Below are positions 62,079-64,000 of a stretch of 64,000 bases of DNA, in pieces. This DNA comes from Meiothermus sp. (lineage in GTDB: Bacteria > Deinococcota > Deinococci > Deinococcales > Thermaceae), in the NCBI GenBank assembly GCA_026004095.1, contig BPIL01000014.1, positions 1-64,000 on the forward strand, read 5' to 3'. The position numbers were made by a program, and so were the translations under genes. Each line of letters starts with the position of its first letter. Within the stretch, counting starts at the first letter, position 1. The notes under the pieces are model-generated. The model worked only from the letters and a program-made list of their open reading frames with translations. It searched no databases and was not told where the DNA came from.

Positions 62079-64000
<1,922 letters not shown>

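Overview
The window comes from a high-GC, Gram-negative-type thermophile of the Deinococcus-Thermus phylum, most likely Meiothermus or a close relative in the Thermaceae. The evidence is the 26-residue ribosomal protein Thx beside rpsT, a DUF3809-type gene, two PilT ATPases, an Lpt-like envelope cluster without visible LPS genes, and many genes whose TANNNT -10 box lies 6-8 nt before the start codon (leaderless transcription). It is mostly ordinary chromosome: housekeeping and metabolic genes with two IS remnants and one small repeat family. No prophage, CRISPR array, tRNA or rRNA gene was seen.

Layout. 0-6 kb: end of an M23 peptidase gene, accD-accA, and a phosphonate/phosphate-type ABC transporter (phnD-phnC-long phnE). 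6-16 kb: HAD phosphatase, cell-wall amidase, LptC/LptD/LptF-like cluster, sugar aminotransferase, M3 oligopeptidase, then an IS630 element. 16-24 kb: two pilT genes, a CBS-type membrane protein, nucleotidyltransferase, DUF3809 pair, UPF0173 hydrolase, Ser/Thr kinase, acyl-CoA synthetase. 24-29 kb: rplU-rpmA-obg-rsfS on the minus strand (rpmA carries a one-base frameshift), then yqeK and an LCP protein. 29-36 kb: a deoxyribose/nucleoside module (deoC, ALDH16-like double aldehyde dehydrogenase, BMP-type binding protein), a cysteine-less alkyltransferase-like protein with its TetR neighbour, a phospholipase D-like protein and maf. 37-41 kb: valS behind an uncharacterised gene and a T-box leader, next to an ISAs1 remnant. 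41-49 kb: a cyclic-di-GMP set (degenerate GGDSF protein, frameshifted PAS-GAF-EAL protein, GAF-GGDEF cyclase) with an Mrp ATPase and SufR-like regulator. 49-51 kb: HD protein, recJ, LapA-like protein. 52-58 kb: a sulfate assimilation operon (cysC, cysH, sat, tauE-like, precorrin-2 dehydrogenase, cobA, sir) behind a SAM-I riboswitch. 58-64 kb: hisA, arginase, yceD, CHAD protein, rpsT-thx, tyrS and the end of a probable Rieske protein gene.

The most informative signals are regulatory: (i) a T-box with Val specifier GUC in front of an unknown gene plus valS; (ii) a SAM-I riboswitch whose P1 helix covers the cysC ribosome-binding region; (iii) two copies of the palindrome TTACAA-N3-TTGTAA, one over the promoter of that operon and one at the 5' end of sat; (iv) a recurring leaderless promoter layout; (v) strong over-representation of CTCGAG in coding and intergenic DNA; (vi) a four-copy hairpin repeat. 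Indels in rpmA, the EAL gene and the ISAs1 remnant, three of them in runs of G, raise the question of sequencing error versus real decay. Function names rest on motif recognition by eye; no database search was run.
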